Notes: generated by a model from the letters alone, not told the origin. 64,000 bases of DNA from Acinetobacter bohemicus ANC 3994 (GCF_000367925.1 NZ_KB849164.1:846349-910348), one strand, 5' to 3'; counted from the first letter of the stretch, positions 26,366 through 36,662 are shown. Made by a program: numbers and translations.

Positions 26366-27242
26366 AAAAAAACACGATTTGTGTTGTGGGTACTTGTGAG
26401 GTGAAACTAAAGCATAAGCTTACAATCGTAATGAGAATAACTGAAAATAGGAAAAAACGTTTTGCCCATAATTGGTCATTTTCAGCTTTAAATCCAAGTA
26501 CACCAATATAAAACCAGTAAATACATAATGCATTTAGAATCACAAGATAAAGCCAATTTGTATAACCATATACATATAAAGCATTCATCGTGATGGTAAA
26601 TAAAACAACATAAATCAGTGATTCAATTTTAGTACGTAAAATAGAACGTGCTACAGGAAGAATCGGAACACCGGCATTTTTGTAGTCATCAAAACGATAT
26701 ACTGCAATTGCCCACGAGTGTGGCATTTGCCAAAGTGCATAACCAATAAAAATAATTAAGGCAGCTAAGTCAAATTCATGGCTAACAGCGGTATATCCAA
26801 TCACTGGTGGGCTTGCACCAGAAATACTTCCAATAACGGTTTGGTGAATTGTTGTGCGTTTTGTCCAGAGGCTATAAAAAACCACATAAACTACAAAACC
26901 AATCACTGCAAATAAAAAAGCGTACGCATTTACCCAGAACCATAAAATGCTAAAACCAATCGCACCCAATACAAAAGCATAAGCTAGCGCAACAGAAGGA
27001 GAGATTGTTTTTTTAACCATCGCACGGTTTAGTGTGCGCTGCATTTTTTGGTCGATGTCTTGGTCAATAACGTTATTGACCACACAACCAGAGGCAACAA
27101 CTAAAGTTGTACCAAGGAGGGTAATAAGCAATAAAAGGAAATCTACAGAACCTTGAGCGGCTAAGAAATAGCCGCCCAAAGTGGTAACAAAGTTACCAAA
27201 GAGAATTCCTGGTTTAGTCAGGAATATATACTTTTTCAGCAT
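26364..27242 (-). CDS. cyoE: Protoheme IX farnesyltransferase
   Basis: Polytopic UbiA-family prenyltransferase (292 aa) that converts heme B to heme O for the bo3 oxidase. The first Asp-rich motif NNVIDQDIDQKMQRT is near residue 56, and the conserved Y-K-x-AGVPILPV loop near 187. About nine hydrophobic helices. Last gene of the cyo operon, 10 bp after cyoD. Confidence 0.95.
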   Translation of the reverse strand: MLKKYIFLTKPGILFGNFVTTLGGYFLAAQGSVDFLLLLITLLGTTLVVASGCVVNNVIDQDIDQKMQRTLNRAMVKKTISPSVALAYAFVLGAIGFSILWFWVNAYAFLFAVIGFVVYVVFYSLWTKRTTIHQTVIGSISGASPPVIGYTAVSHEFDLAALIIFIGYALWQMPHSWAIAVYRFDDYKNAGVPILPVARSILRTKIESLIYVVLFTITMNALYVYGYTNWLYLVILNALCIYWFYIGVLGFKAENDQLWAKRFFLFSVILITIVSLCFSFTSQVPTTQIVFF

Positions 27243-27252
27243 GACAATCAGT

Positions 27253-27579
27253 TTAGATCATCATGTTGTAGTGAAGGTAGTTCATGATCCATACAGAACC
27301 AATCAACAATACCGCAATACACAGTACTGTATAGATAAATGCAATCACGTTCCAACGTTGTTCAGAAGACGAGTTCATGTGCAAGAAGAACATGAGCTGT
27401 ACAAGAACCTGAGCAACTGCAGTAATAGCAATTACAGTAACCAAAATACCACGTCCAAAGCCACCGCTCATGACCATTCCAAAAGGAATAAGAGTAAGAG
27501 CAACTGACAAAATGAAACCAATAGTATATTGCTTCACGTTACCGTGCGATGCACCAGCAGAGTTGTGATCGTGACTCAT
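27253..27579 (-). CDS. cyoD: Cytochrome bo3 ubiquinol oxidase subunit IV
   Basis: 108-aa three-helix subunit. The His/Asn-rich N-terminus (MSHDHNSAGASHGNVKQYTIGF) precedes helices at ~20-42, 48-70 and 82-104, with FFLHMNSSSEQRWN in the loop. The ATG at 27579 overlaps the cyoC stop by one base (TAATG). It assists CuB binding and complex assembly by family. Confidence 0.93.
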   Translation of the reverse strand: MSHDHNSAGASHGNVKQYTIGFILSVALTLIPFGMVMSGGFGRGILVTVIAITAVAQVLVQLMFFLHMNSSSEQRWNVIAFIYTVLCIAVLLIGSVWIMNYLHYNMMI

Positions 27580-28196
27580 TAGAGAACTCCCATCAAATAA
27601 ACGACGCTGAATACACAGATCCAAACGATGTCAAGGAAGTGCCAGAACAAGCTTAGGCAAGCAAGACGACGAGTGTTTGGAAGAGTCAAACCATTTTTCT
27701 TGATTTGAATCATCAAAATGATCATCCATACCAAACCCGAAGTTACGTGAATACCGTGCGTACCTACTAATGTAAAGAACGACGATAAGAACGCACTTGT
27801 GCTTGGGCCATGACCAGCATGAACTAAGTGATTGAACTCATAAAGTTCCATACCAATGAAGGCAGCACCAAATAACCATGTAATGATTAACCAAGTTAAA
27901 ACTTGGCTAACATTTTTTTTGTATGCAGCAAGTACGGCAAAACCGAATGTTACAGAAGAGATCAGGAGAGCGAAAGTTTCAGTTAAAACGAAACCTAAAG
28001 ACTCACCAAAAAGCTCTTTTGCACTTGGAGTACCCATTGGAATGTGACTGCTTAATACAGCGAACGCAATGAAGAGTGTCCCGAATAGGATCAAGTCACT
28101 CATCAAGTAAGTCCAGAAACCAAAGACGGTGATGTCGGTATCATCGTGGTGATGATCATCATGTCCATGGTTGTCGTGATGAAGTACTTCAGCCAT
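27579..28196 (-). CDS. cyoC: Cytochrome bo3 ubiquinol oxidase subunit III
   Basis: 205-aa, five-helix subunit. A His/Asp-rich N-terminus (EVLHHDNHGHDDHHHDD) precedes FGFWTYLMSDLILFGTLF, and the conserved THGIHVTSGLVWM lies near residue 146. Four bp after cyoB and translationally linked to cyoD. Confidence 0.95.
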   Translation of the reverse strand: MAEVLHHDNHGHDDHHHDDTDITVFGFWTYLMSDLILFGTLFIAFAVLSSHIPMGTPSAKELFGESLGFVLTETFALLISSVTFGFAVLAAYKKNVSQVLTWLIITWLFGAAFIGMELYEFNHLVHAGHGPSTSAFLSSFFTLVGTHGIHVTSGLVWMIILMIQIKKNGLTLPNTRRLACLSLFWHFLDIVWICVFSVVYLMGVL

Positions 28197-28200
28197 TGTC

Positions 28201-30189
28201 TTAGTCCTTCTTCAAGTGTTTTTCAAGAATCGCATAGCGTTCGTTTTCAATGCGTTCTACTTCAGCAGCAGGCACATAGTAATCCACTTCTTTCGTGAAT
28301 GAACTTACGATAAACGAAACGATAGCACCAATGAATCCAACAGCAGCTAACCACCAGATATGCCAGATTAAAGCAAAGCCCATAACAGTAATGAACATTG
28401 CAATAACAAAACCAGCAGCACGATTAGTTGGCATGTGTACATCTTCATACGACGTAGGACGCGCGTATGCAACACCGTTTTCTTTGTCAGTCCAGAAGCG
28501 GTCGATACCGTCAGCTTGTGGTACATGAGCAAAGTTATAGAACGGAGCAGGTGAAGACGTAGCCCATTCTAATGTACGAGCATCCCATGGATCGCCAGTT
28601 AAATCGAGATTGTCGTTGCGTTGTAAGAAACCAACAATGATTTGCATTAAGAAACATGCAATACCAATCGCGATAAGGATAGCACCAAAGAGGGCGATAG
28701 CGATGTATGGATCCCATTCTGGATTGTCATATGTATTCAAACGACGAGTCATACCCATGAAACCAAGGATATAAAGTGGCATGAATGCAAAGTAGAAACC
28801 GAAGAACCAGAACCAGAAAGCTGCTTTACCCCAAGCTTCATTAAGTTTCCAACCAAACATTTTTGGCCAGTAGAAAATGATACCTGCGAACATTGCAAAT
28901 ACTACACCACCAATAATTACGTTATGGAAGTGAGCAATTAAGAATAACGAGTTATGTACTAAGAAGTCCGCTGGTGGAACTGCCATTAATACACCTGTTA
29001 AACCACCGATACCAAAAGTCACAAGGAAGCCAAGTGTCCATAGCATTGGTGTTGTAAAGGTAATACGACCCTTATACATGGTGAATAACCAAGAGAAGAT
29101 TTTCACACCAGTCGGAATCGCAATAACCATGGTCATGATACCGAAGAACGCGTTAACGTTGGCACCAGCACCCATTGTAAAGAAGTGGTGAACCCATACT
29201 ACGAATGCAAGTACTGTGATCGCAATAGTCGCATACACCATTGATTTATAACCAAACAATGCTTTGCGAGAGAAAGTAGATACAACTTCAGAGTAAATAC
29301 CAAATGCTGGTAATACCAAGATGTATACTTCTGGGTGACCCCAAGTCCAAATCAAGTTTACATACAACATTGGGCTACCACCCAAGTCATTTGTAAAGAA
29401 GTGGAAGTCGAAGTAACGGTCAAGTGTCAACATTGCAATTGTTGCAGTTAACACAGGGAACGACGCAATGATCAATACAGACGTACAAAGCGCAGTCCAA
29501 GTAAAGATCGGCATATCCATAAGTGTCATGCCAGGTGCACGCATTTTAATGATGGTAACAAAGAAGTTAACACCCGTTAAAAGAGTACCTAAACCTGAAA
29601 CCTGAAGTGCCCAAATGTAGTAGTCCACACCTACGCCAGGAGAATATTCGATACCTGAAAGAGGAGGATAAGCCATCCAACCAGTCGCAGCGAATTCACC
29701 CAGTGCAAGAGAGGCCATCATGAGACCCGCAGCGCCGGCAAATAACCAGAAGCTTAAAGAGTTCAATAATGGGAAGGCAACGTCACGAGCACCGATCTGT
29801 AAAGGTACAGAGATATTCATTAAGCCGACAACAAGACCCATTGCTACGAAGAAGATCATAATTACGCCATGCGCAGTAAAGATCTGATCGTAATGTTCAG
29901 GATGTAAATAACCTTCACCACCACCTCGTGCGAGGAATTGCTGAAGACGCATCATGATCGCATCTGCGAAGCCACGAAGTAACATGACTACAGATACCAA
30001 GATATACATGATACCAATTTTTTTATGGTCTACAGAAGTGAACCATTCAGTCCACAAGTAGTTCCATTTTTTAAAGTAGGTGATCCCTGCAACAGCAGCA
30101 AGGCCACCTAGGATCATCATTGCAACAGTTACCAATACGATTGGATCGTATGGAATTGCATCTGGTCCTAACTTACCTAAAAAGCTCAT
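28201..30189 (-). CDS. cyoB: Cytochrome bo3 ubiquinol oxidase subunit I
   Basis: 662-aa heme-copper oxidase core. TAHGVIMIFFVAMG near 105 holds the low-spin heme ligand. The CuB region WTWGHPEVYILVLPAFG near 280 carries the His-Tyr pair, followed by VWVHHFFTMG near 333 and LIAHFHNVIIGG near 417 with the remaining heme ligands. It reduces O2 to water using ubiquinol and pumps protons. The sequence is complete and all ligands are intact. Confidence 0.97.
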   Translation of the reverse strand: MSFLGKLGPDAIPYDPIVLVTVAMMILGGLAAVAGITYFKKWNYLWTEWFTSVDHKKIGIMYILVSVVMLLRGFADAIMMRLQQFLARGGGEGYLHPEHYDQIFTAHGVIMIFFVAMGLVVGLMNISVPLQIGARDVAFPLLNSLSFWLFAGAAGLMMASLALGEFAATGWMAYPPLSGIEYSPGVGVDYYIWALQVSGLGTLLTGVNFFVTIIKMRAPGMTLMDMPIFTWTALCTSVLIIASFPVLTATIAMLTLDRYFDFHFFTNDLGGSPMLYVNLIWTWGHPEVYILVLPAFGIYSEVVSTFSRKALFGYKSMVYATIAITVLAFVVWVHHFFTMGAGANVNAFFGIMTMVIAIPTGVKIFSWLFTMYKGRITFTTPMLWTLGFLVTFGIGGLTGVLMAVPPADFLVHNSLFLIAHFHNVIIGGVVFAMFAGIIFYWPKMFGWKLNEAWGKAAFWFWFFGFYFAFMPLYILGFMGMTRRLNTYDNPEWDPYIAIALFGAILIAIGIACFLMQIIVGFLQRNDNLDLTGDPWDARTLEWATSSPAPFYNFAHVPQADGIDRFWTDKENGVAYARPTSYEDVHMPTNRAAGFVIAMFITVMGFALIWHIWWLAAVGFIGAIVSFIVSSFTKEVDYYVPAAEVERIENERYAILEKHLKKD

Positions 30190-30192
30190 GTC

Positions 30193-31254
30193 TTATTCCT
30201 CTACAGAAGCAGTCGCATGCTCAACATTTGCATGAGCGCCAGAAGCCGCAGCTTCATGACCTACAGTTGCTGAGTGATCAGCACCATGGTAGTTGCTCAT
30301 GTATCGGTTAATCACGGATTCGAACAATTTAGGCTCAACTGAAGAATAATAAGTCACTGGGTGTGGCTTAGTCGGATAAGGCTTCATTGCTTCAGCAGCA
30401 GCCTTTTCTTCTGGAGTCGTTGCTTTTGCTACTAATGCTTCGATTTGGTGCTTACCACGGTTACCATCACGTAAGGTTGCAAATTCAGTTTGGTCTAAAA
30501 TACCTTTTTGAATTGCTTCAGGATTAACTGAACTACCATTACCAGCTTTAACTGCTGCTACCCAATTGGCAAACTCTGCATCTGTTACAGAATGAGCTTT
30601 AAAGCGCATTTGCGAGAAGCCATAACCTGAATAGTTAGAAGAGAAACCACGGAATACGCCAGTTTGGTCTGCTAACATGTGCAAGTGGGTTTGCATACCC
30701 GCCATTGCATAGATTTGACCAGACAATGCAGGAATAAAGAACGAGTTCATTGTGAAGTTAGACGTAATACGTAAACTTACCGGAGTTTTCTCTGGAAAGC
30801 GCATTTCGTTAACAGTTGCAATGTCTTGTTCTGGATAAATAAAGACCCATTTGAATTGTTCAGCAATAACTTGAACAGTTAACGGAGCTTTATCTGATTC
30901 GAGCGGGCGGTAAGGGTCATACTTGTGTGAACCCCACCAAGTTAACCAAGCTAGAATACCAATAATAATGACTGGAACACCCCAAACTATAATTTCAATA
31001 GCGGTAGAGTGTGCCCAAGTAGGTTTATAGTCTGCATCTTTATTCGACGCGCGATATTTCCAACCAAACCACAATGCCATAATAACTGATGGAATTACCA
31101 CCAAAAGCATTAAGTAGATCGCAGTCATCATCAGGTTACTTTGACCTTCTGCAACTGGACCTTTTGAGTTTAGAAGTACCATATCACCGCCACACCCAGT
31201 TAAGAGTGCAGCCATCGCAGATAAAGACAATACAGCTAAAATCGTTTGTCTCAT
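30193..31254 (-). CDS. cyoA: Cytochrome bo3 ubiquinol oxidase subunit II
   Basis: 353-aa lipoprotein subunit with the signal ending LLTGCGG (Cys ~21), two membrane helices (~42-66 and ~87-108) and a periplasmic cupredoxin-like domain lacking the CuA ligands, as expected for a quinol oxidase. The C-terminus is extended by a His/Ala-rich tail (HGADHSATVGHEAAASGAH) compared with E. coli CyoA. First gene of the operon; the ~315 bp upstream contain its promoter. Confidence 0.94.
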   Translation of the reverse strand: MRQTILAVLSLSAMAALLTGCGGDMVLLNSKGPVAEGQSNLMMTAIYLMLLVVIPSVIMALWFGWKYRASNKDADYKPTWAHSTAIEIIVWGVPVIIIGILAWLTWWGSHKYDPYRPLESDKAPLTVQVIAEQFKWVFIYPEQDIATVNEMRFPEKTPVSLRITSNFTMNSFFIPALSGQIYAMAGMQTHLHMLADQTGVFRGFSSNYSGYGFSQMRFKAHSVTDAEFANWVAAVKAGNGSSVNPEAIQKGILDQTEFATLRDGNRGKHQIEALVAKATTPEEKAAAEAMKPYPTKPHPVTYYSSVEPKLFESVINRYMSNYHGADHSATVGHEAAASGAHANVEHATASVEE

Positions 31255-31570
31255 TTTACAACCTCGGTGAAGAGTCCCATTCCCTAATTTAATATGGGAT
31301 AGCGATTAAAGTGTCGCATGATTGGAAATATTTATTTTCACTTAGAAATTCTAAGCATAGAAAATCCTTCCCAATCATGAGACACCGCTACGTTGTAGGG
31401 CATTATGCCTCATATTGTTGAACTAAGCTATATGTAAAGTGGCTTTAAATGACTGTTATAAAAACTGATTTTTTTACTCGGAATTAAACTTTTTAATATA
31501 AAAATTATTATTTTAATATCAATATTCTGGGGGAAAACAGGGAGATAAAATCATCCCTGTTTTTTTATGT
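31255..31570. other. Intergenic region upstream of cyoA
   Basis: Holds the cyoA promoter region and, at its far end, the terminator of the RDD gene side (31534-31566). A short inverted pair (CCCATTCCC/TATGGGAT) lies near 31277-31302. No gene is seen and no regulator-binding site could be named with confidence. Confidence 0.45.
31534..31566. terminator. Rho-independent terminator next to the RDD gene
   Basis: AAAACAGGGA and TCCCTGTTTTTTT lie just past the stop at 31571 of the reverse gene. The stronger T run is on the forward strand. Confidence 0.7.
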
Positions 31571-32341
31571 TTATTGTTTAATCACTTTGGTTCTGGCTAA
31601 TTTATCATGTAATGTTTGACGTTTTTCGCTCAATGCGAACACATGGTCAATAATTGTGATCAAAGGCATAAAGAGCATATTTAAAATAATGAAGATGAAA
31701 CTACGTAAAGTGAAGACACGCATCAGGCTGACTTTTTCACCATTTTCGGCATCGACAATTTTAATTTTGGTGAGTTTTTTACCAATACTTTGCCCAGATT
31801 TAGCCAGCATAAAGGCTTGAATACCAAGCATAATAATGATGTATACAAACATTGTTTGCCATGCTTCGATAGGAATAAGGGTAAATAATTCCTGTTGTAA
31901 TTGTACGGCTTGAGTTGAAGTGTCAGCGGATTGCATCTTTTGTTGAATATCAGACAATTGATTAAATTGATCCGGTTTTAGAAAAAATGAAGGAATCGCT
32001 GCTGCCGGCAACCACAGTAATAAATCGATAATTTTTGCTAAAATACGAGTAGTAATGGACGCGAGTTCGCTGTTTTGAGTTGGTTTTTTGCCCGATTGCG
32101 CTTTACCCATACTCGAATTTTTTAAGGGTGTTTGTTCGGGGAAAGGGGTCGGGGCAGTATAACCTACAGGTTCATATACAAGTTTACCCTTGGTTAATTC
32201 ACCTAAAGCTTTCCATTCTGGCATACCTTGATGCCAAGCTAAGTCTGTGAGCATGACTTGCTGACTCGCGAGCATTTGATTGAGTTGCTCTAAGGTGTAT
32301 GGACCCGCTTGTTGATTATCACGTGCCAAGTAAATTTGCAT
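31571..32341 (-). CDS. GYF_2/RDD domain membrane protein
   Basis: 256-aa protein. The N-terminal GYF_2 (DUF4339) module, residues ~1-55, reads MQIYLARDNQQAGPYTLEQL ... WHQGMPEWKAL. A Pro/Lys linker comes next, and then an RDD domain (~95-250) with ITTRILAKIIDLLLWLPAAAIPSFF and SIGKKLTKIKIVDAENGEKVSLMR, three membrane helices in total. RDD proteins are transporters or scaffold-like membrane proteins of mostly unknown function. It is downstream of ppsA but separated from it by a terminator, so independently transcribed. Confidence 0.85.
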   Translation of the reverse strand: MQIYLARDNQQAGPYTLEQLNQMLASQQVMLTDLAWHQGMPEWKALGELTKGKLVYEPVGYTAPTPFPEQTPLKNSSMGKAQSGKKPTQNSELASITTRILAKIIDLLLWLPAAAIPSFFLKPDQFNQLSDIQQKMQSADTSTQAVQLQQELFTLIPIEAWQTMFVYIIIMLGIQAFMLAKSGQSIGKKLTKIKIVDAENGEKVSLMRVFTLRSFIFIILNMLFMPLITIIDHVFALSEKRQTLHDKLARTKVIKQ

Positions 32342-32380
32342 AAAATTGAATTCTCAAAACTAAATCTTAAAAGATGGATA

Positions 32381-32410
32381 AAAAAAAGACCCACTAGTGG
32401 GTCTTTTTTT
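32381..32410 (-). terminator. Rho-independent terminator of ppsA
   Basis: AAAAAAAGACCCACTAGTGG with GTCTTTTTTT forms a perfect palindrome 12 bp after the ppsA stop. Confidence 0.92.
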
Positions 32411-32421
32411 AACACGTTTTA

Positions 32422-34800
32422 TTAAACTTGTTTAGTCTTTTCTTCTGCTAAGAAGAACCAAGTGTCTAAAACTGAGTCTGGGTTCAATGAAACAGATTCG
32501 ATGCCTTGTTCCATCAACCATCGAGCAAGGTCTGGATGGTCAGAAGGGCCTTGGCCACAAATACCAACGTATTTACCAGCTTTACGGCATGCATGAATTG
32601 CCATAGAAAGTAACGCTTTAACAGCAGGATCACGTTCATCAAACAGGTGAGAAACGATACCAGAGTCACGGTCTAAACCAAGTGTTAATTGAGTCAAGTC
32701 ATTTGAACCGATAGAGAAACCATCGAAGTGCTCAAGGAATTGTTCAGCTAACAATGCGTTGGTTGGTAATTCGCACATCATAATGACTTTCAGGCCGTTT
32801 TCACCGCGCTTAAGACCATTTAGTGCCAATAGTTCAATAACACGTTTCGCTTCTGCAACTGTACGTACAAAAGGAATCATGATTTGAATGTTGGTTAAGC
32901 CCATTTCGTCACGTGCTTTCTTCAATGCACGGCATTCAAGTTCGAAGCAGTCACGGAAATTGTCAGACACGTAACGGCTTGCGCCACGGAAGCCCAACAT
33001 TGGGTTTTCTTCTTCTGGCTCGTATAACTTACCGCCAATCAGGTTCGCATATTCGTTTGACTTGAAGTCAGACATACGAACAATCACAGGTTTGTCAGCG
33101 AAAGCAGCGGCAAGAGTTGAAATACCTTCAACTAATTTTTCGACATAGAATTCGATTGGAGAAGAGTAGCCCGCAGTACGCGCCATGACCGCAGCACGTG
33201 TTTCACGTGGCAGGCTATCAATGTTTAATAATGCTTTTGGATGCACACCAATCATACGGTTGATGATGAATTCTAAACGCGCAAGACCAATACCTTCGTT
33301 CGGAATAGTTGCGAAGTCGAATGCGCGGTCAGGGTTACCTACATTCATCATAATTTTGAACGGAAGTTTAGGCATAGATTCAATCGAGTTACGTTGAATT
33401 TCGAAATCTAAAGAACCTTCATAGATGAAGCCTGTATCACCTTCAGCACAAGAGACAGTCACTTCTTGACCGTCAGTCAATACTTCAGTGGCATTACCAC
33501 AACCAACGATTGCTGGAACACCCAGTTCACGCGCAATAATTGCAGCATGACAGGTACGACCACCACGGTTAGTGACAATCGCAGCAGCACGTTTCATCAC
33601 TGGTTCCCAATCTGGGTCAGTCATGTCAGAGACAAGAACGTCACCTGGTTGTACTTTGTCCATTTCTTTAATTGAGGTTACGATGCGGACTTTACCAGAA
33701 CCGATACGTTGACCAATTGAACGACCTTCACAAACAACAGTACCTTTTTGTTTAAGCAGGTAGCGTTCCATGGTGCCGACATTTTCACGGCTTTTTACTG
33801 TTTCTGGACGTGCTTGAACGATATAAATTTGATCATCGTCGCCATCTTTCGCCCATTCGATGTCCATTGGTGAACCGTAATGGTTTTCAATGATCAACGC
33901 TTGTTTAGCAAGTTCTTGAAGCTCATGATCATTTAGTGCGAATTGTTGACGATCTTGTTTTTCAACGTCTACAACAACAACTGATTTACCTGTAGAGCCT
34001 TCTTCACCATAAATCATTTTTTGGTGTTTAGAGCCAAGATTACGACGTAGGATTGAATGTTTTCCTGCGTTTAATAATGGTTTAGACAGATAAAATTCGT
34101 CAGGGTTTACCGCGCCCTGAACAACCATTTCACCCAAACCATAAGATGCAGTGATGAAGACTACGTCGCGGAAACCAGATTCTGTATCCAGTGTAAACAT
34201 TACACCCGCAGCACCCGTTTCAGAACGTACCATACGCTGAATACCAGCAGACAAGGCTACAACTTCATGTTTAAAATTTTGATGTACGCGATATGCAATT
34301 GCACGGTCATTATAAAGTGAAGCAAAAACTTCTTTAATTGCGATCAATACATTGTCGATGCCGCGAATGTTTAAGAAAGTTTCTTGCTGACCCGCAAAAG
34401 AAGCGTCTGGTAAGTCTTCTGCTGTTGCAGATGAACGAACGGCAACCGCGATTTCAGGGTTGCCGTTAGAAAGGTCTGCGAAAGCGTTGCGAACTTCTTT
34501 TTCAAGTTCGGCTGTAAGCGGAGTATCGACAATCCATTGGCGAATTTTAGCGCCAGATTCTGCAAGAGCATTGACATCATCAACATTTAAAGTTGATAGC
34601 TCTGCCTGAATTTTAGCGTTTAGGCCACTTTGCTCGAGAAATTCACGATAAGCAGCAGCAGTCGTTGCGAAGCCACCTGGCACTGATACGCCAGCATTGG
34701 ATAAGTGGCTGATCATTTCACCTAAAGATGAGTTTTTCCCACCTACAAGTTCAACGTCGTGTTTCCCTAATTTTTCTAGACCAATTACGCGCGCTTCCAA
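32422..34800 (-). CDS. ppsA: Phosphoenolpyruvate synthase
   Basis: 792-aa enzyme converting pyruvate and ATP to PEP, AMP and phosphate for gluconeogenesis. The ATP-binding domain starts VIGLEKLGKHDVELVGGKNSSLGEM; the swivelling phosphohistidine domain has GGRTCHAAIIARELGVPAIVG (His ~425). The C-terminal PEP/pyruvate barrel contains FSIGSNDLTQLTLGLDRDSG and the catalytic Cys in GICGQGPSDHPDLA near 752. Divergent from its regulator, whose activity-controlling phosphorylation targets the Thr next to that His. Confidence 0.96.
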   Translation of the reverse strand: MEARVIGLEKLGKHDVELVGGKNSSLGEMISHLSNAGVSVPGGFATTAAAYREFLEQSGLNAKIQAELSTLNVDDVNALAESGAKIRQWIVDTPLTAELEKEVRNAFADLSNGNPEIAVAVRSSATAEDLPDASFAGQQETFLNIRGIDNVLIAIKEVFASLYNDRAIAYRVHQNFKHEVVALSAGIQRMVRSETGAAGVMFTLDTESGFRDVVFITASYGLGEMVVQGAVNPDEFYLSKPLLNAGKHSILRRNLGSKHQKMIYGEEGSTGKSVVVVDVEKQDRQQFALNDHELQELAKQALIIENHYGSPMDIEWAKDGDDDQIYIVQARPETVKSRENVGTMERYLLKQKGTVVCEGRSIGQRIGSGKVRIVTSIKEMDKVQPGDVLVSDMTDPDWEPVMKRAAAIVTNRGGRTCHAAIIARELGVPAIVGCGNATEVLTDGQEVTVSCAEGDTGFIYEGSLDFEIQRNSIESMPKLPFKIMMNVGNPDRAFDFATIPNEGIGLARLEFIINRMIGVHPKALLNIDSLPRETRAAVMARTAGYSSPIEFYVEKLVEGISTLAAAFADKPVIVRMSDFKSNEYANLIGGKLYEPEEENPMLGFRGASRYVSDNFRDCFELECRALKKARDEMGLTNIQIMIPFVRTVAEAKRVIELLALNGLKRGENGLKVIMMCELPTNALLAEQFLEHFDGFSIGSNDLTQLTLGLDRDSGIVSHLFDERDPAVKALLSMAIHACRKAGKYVGICGQGPSDHPDLARWLMEQGIESVSLNPDSVLDTWFFLAEEKTKQV

Positions 34801-34954
34801 TGTTGTTACTCCACTTTTGCAGTATTAATCACTATCTTGCATGAAATTATAACAAATCTACTTAGCATTTTGATTTTACTAAGCGAAAGTTATATAAGAT
34901 CAGTTTACTATAAAGATTTTATAGCACTTAGACAAATATTTAAGGAGAATTTTA

Positions 34955-35791
34955 ATGTCAGAAGGTAAACAAATTAAGCGCAGTGTGTTTTTTGTCTCTG
35001 ATGGTACAGCAATTACTGCTGAAACCCTTGGACACTCACTGTTAGCGCAATTTCCTCATGTTAATTTTGACATTCATATTATTCCTTATATTAGCTCTGA
35101 AGAAGCAGCCATGAATGTGGTTGCAGAAATCAATCAACGCGCTGATCGTGATGGGCAGCAACCCTTGGTATTTGATACTCTTGTAGACCCATATGTACGT
35201 GATATTATTAATACTGCAAATGCGGTAAATCTTGATGTTTTTGAAGGTCTTATTGGTAAGTTGTCTGAAGTTTTAGGTACGCCTCCTACAACTTTAGTGG
35301 GGCAAACCCATGCAGTGACCGATTCAGAGTCATATAAAGCCCGTATTGATGCGGTTCATTTTGCGCTCGACAATGATGATGGTGCTCGTACTCGTCATTA
35401 TGATAAAGCCGATTTAATTTTAATTGGGGTATCACGTTCAGGCAAAACGCCAACCTCAATTTACTTGTCATTACAGTTTGGTATTCGTGTAGCAAATTAC
35501 CCACTTACCGAAGAAGACTTGGATGACAATCGTTTGCCTGCGGTATTAAAAGCGCATAAACATAAGTTATTTGGCTTAATGATTGATGCTGAAAGACTTG
35601 TAGCGATTCGTTCTGAACGTAAAGCCAACAGCCGCTATGCAAGTTTTAGTCAGTGTCAGATGGAGCTTCGTGCGGTTGAAGGAATTTATATTTCTGAGGG
35701 GATTAAATATTTGAATGTCTCTGAAATGTCGATTGAAGAAATCTCAACACGTGTACTCCAAATGACAGGTTTGAAACGTCGTATTGGTTAA
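34955..35791 (+). CDS. ppsR: PEP synthase regulatory kinase/pyrophosphorylase
   Basis: DUF299-family bifunctional enzyme (278 aa) that inactivates PEP synthase by ADP-dependent threonine phosphorylation and reactivates it by Pi-dependent removal. The P-loop GVSRSGKTPTSIYL is near residue 158; MELRAVEGIYISEGIKYLNVSEMSIEEI closes the protein. AAGGAG precedes the ATG. It is divergent from ppsA, with 154 bp of shared promoter region. Confidence 0.94.
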   Translation: MSEGKQIKRSVFFVSDGTAITAETLGHSLLAQFPHVNFDIHIIPYISSEEAAMNVVAEINQRADRDGQQPLVFDTLVDPYVRDIINTANAVNLDVFEGLIGKLSEVLGTPPTTLVGQTHAVTDSESYKARIDAVHFALDNDDGARTRHYDKADLILIGVSRSGKTPTSIYLSLQFGIRVANYPLTEEDLDDNRLPAVLKAHKHKLFGLMIDAERLVAIRSERKANSRYASFSQCQMELRAVEGIYISEGIKYLNVSEMSIEEISTRVLQMTGLKRRIG

Positions 35792-35878
35792 TTGTCATTA
35801 CATTATTCTATAGATATAAGAGTCTCTGTGTAGGCTCTTATGTCATGCCATCAGTAATAAAGATAATGGATGAGTTAG

Positions 35879-36607
35879 ATGAAAAAAATATTAAAAATAG
35901 CTGGCTTTAGTGTTTTGTCTGTTGCTTTTTTAAACCATAGTTATGCCAATACCACGACTTTAACTGCTTTGGAACAACAGATTTATACAAAATATGCTGC
36001 GCAAGACTTTTATACAGTCAATGAAAAAATTGAAAGTGATGTGGTGAAGCTGATTGAAAAAAATGCAGATAGTTATACTTACCGCTTTCCTAAACTTACC
36101 GAGAACTTTGGCTTAACTATTCGCTACACGCCTGATCAATTGTTCAAAACTTATACTTTTGATGTGGGCGGTGGTGGCACCATGGGAACATATTCATCTT
36201 ATGCGCAGTTTAAAAATGCGCCTAAAAAGAAACTTCAAGCGATTGAAGCTGGTTTTATTCGAAGTGTTGATCAAATCACGCTGTCTGGACAGCCCATTTA
36301 TTTAATTCAAAGTTACTATAAAGGCGACAGCTGTGTGGGTGCGTATCAAATACAAGCCTATAAACAACAGAAAAACCAGTTAAATCCAGTACCAATTTTC
36401 CAAACCAAAACTAAAAAATTAGATACGATTAGTGTGGATTATAACTGTCAATATGATGCCGAACGTAAAGGGGATTATATTCGTGTTTCGAAGGATATGA
36501 AGTTTATTGATATTAAATTGTTAGATCAAAATACCAAGCCAACGGGTAAGTATTTACGTTATCAAAAAAATAACAACAATTATCAATATATGGGCACAGT
36601 GAAATAA
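35879..36607 (+). CDS. Exported protein of unknown function
   Basis: 242-aa protein with a signal peptide (MKKILKIAGFSVLSVAFLNHSYA, cleavage after residue ~23). The mature part has TYRFPKLTENFGLTIRYTPDQLFKTYTFDVGGGGTMG and two cysteines that could form a disulfide (SCVGAY and DYNCQY). Predicted beta-rich and periplasmic. It has its own terminator and no operon partner. I do not recognise a family. Confidence 0.7.
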   Translation: MKKILKIAGFSVLSVAFLNHSYANTTTLTALEQQIYTKYAAQDFYTVNEKIESDVVKLIEKNADSYTYRFPKLTENFGLTIRYTPDQLFKTYTFDVGGGGTMGTYSSYAQFKNAPKKKLQAIEAGFIRSVDQITLSGQPIYLIQSYYKGDSCVGAYQIQAYKQQKNQLNPVPIFQTKTKKLDTISVDYNCQYDAERKGDYIRVSKDMKFIDIKLLDQNTKPTGKYLRYQKNNNNYQYMGTVK

Positions 36608-36617
36608 GTTGATGTGT

Positions 36618-36650
36618 AAAAAGAGGTCAAGATGAATTGACCTCTTTTTT
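36618..36650. terminator. Rho-independent terminator
   Basis: AAAAAGAGGTCAA and TTGACCTCTTTTTT lie between convergent genes. Confidence 0.9.
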
Positions 36651-36662
36651 ATCATTAAAATT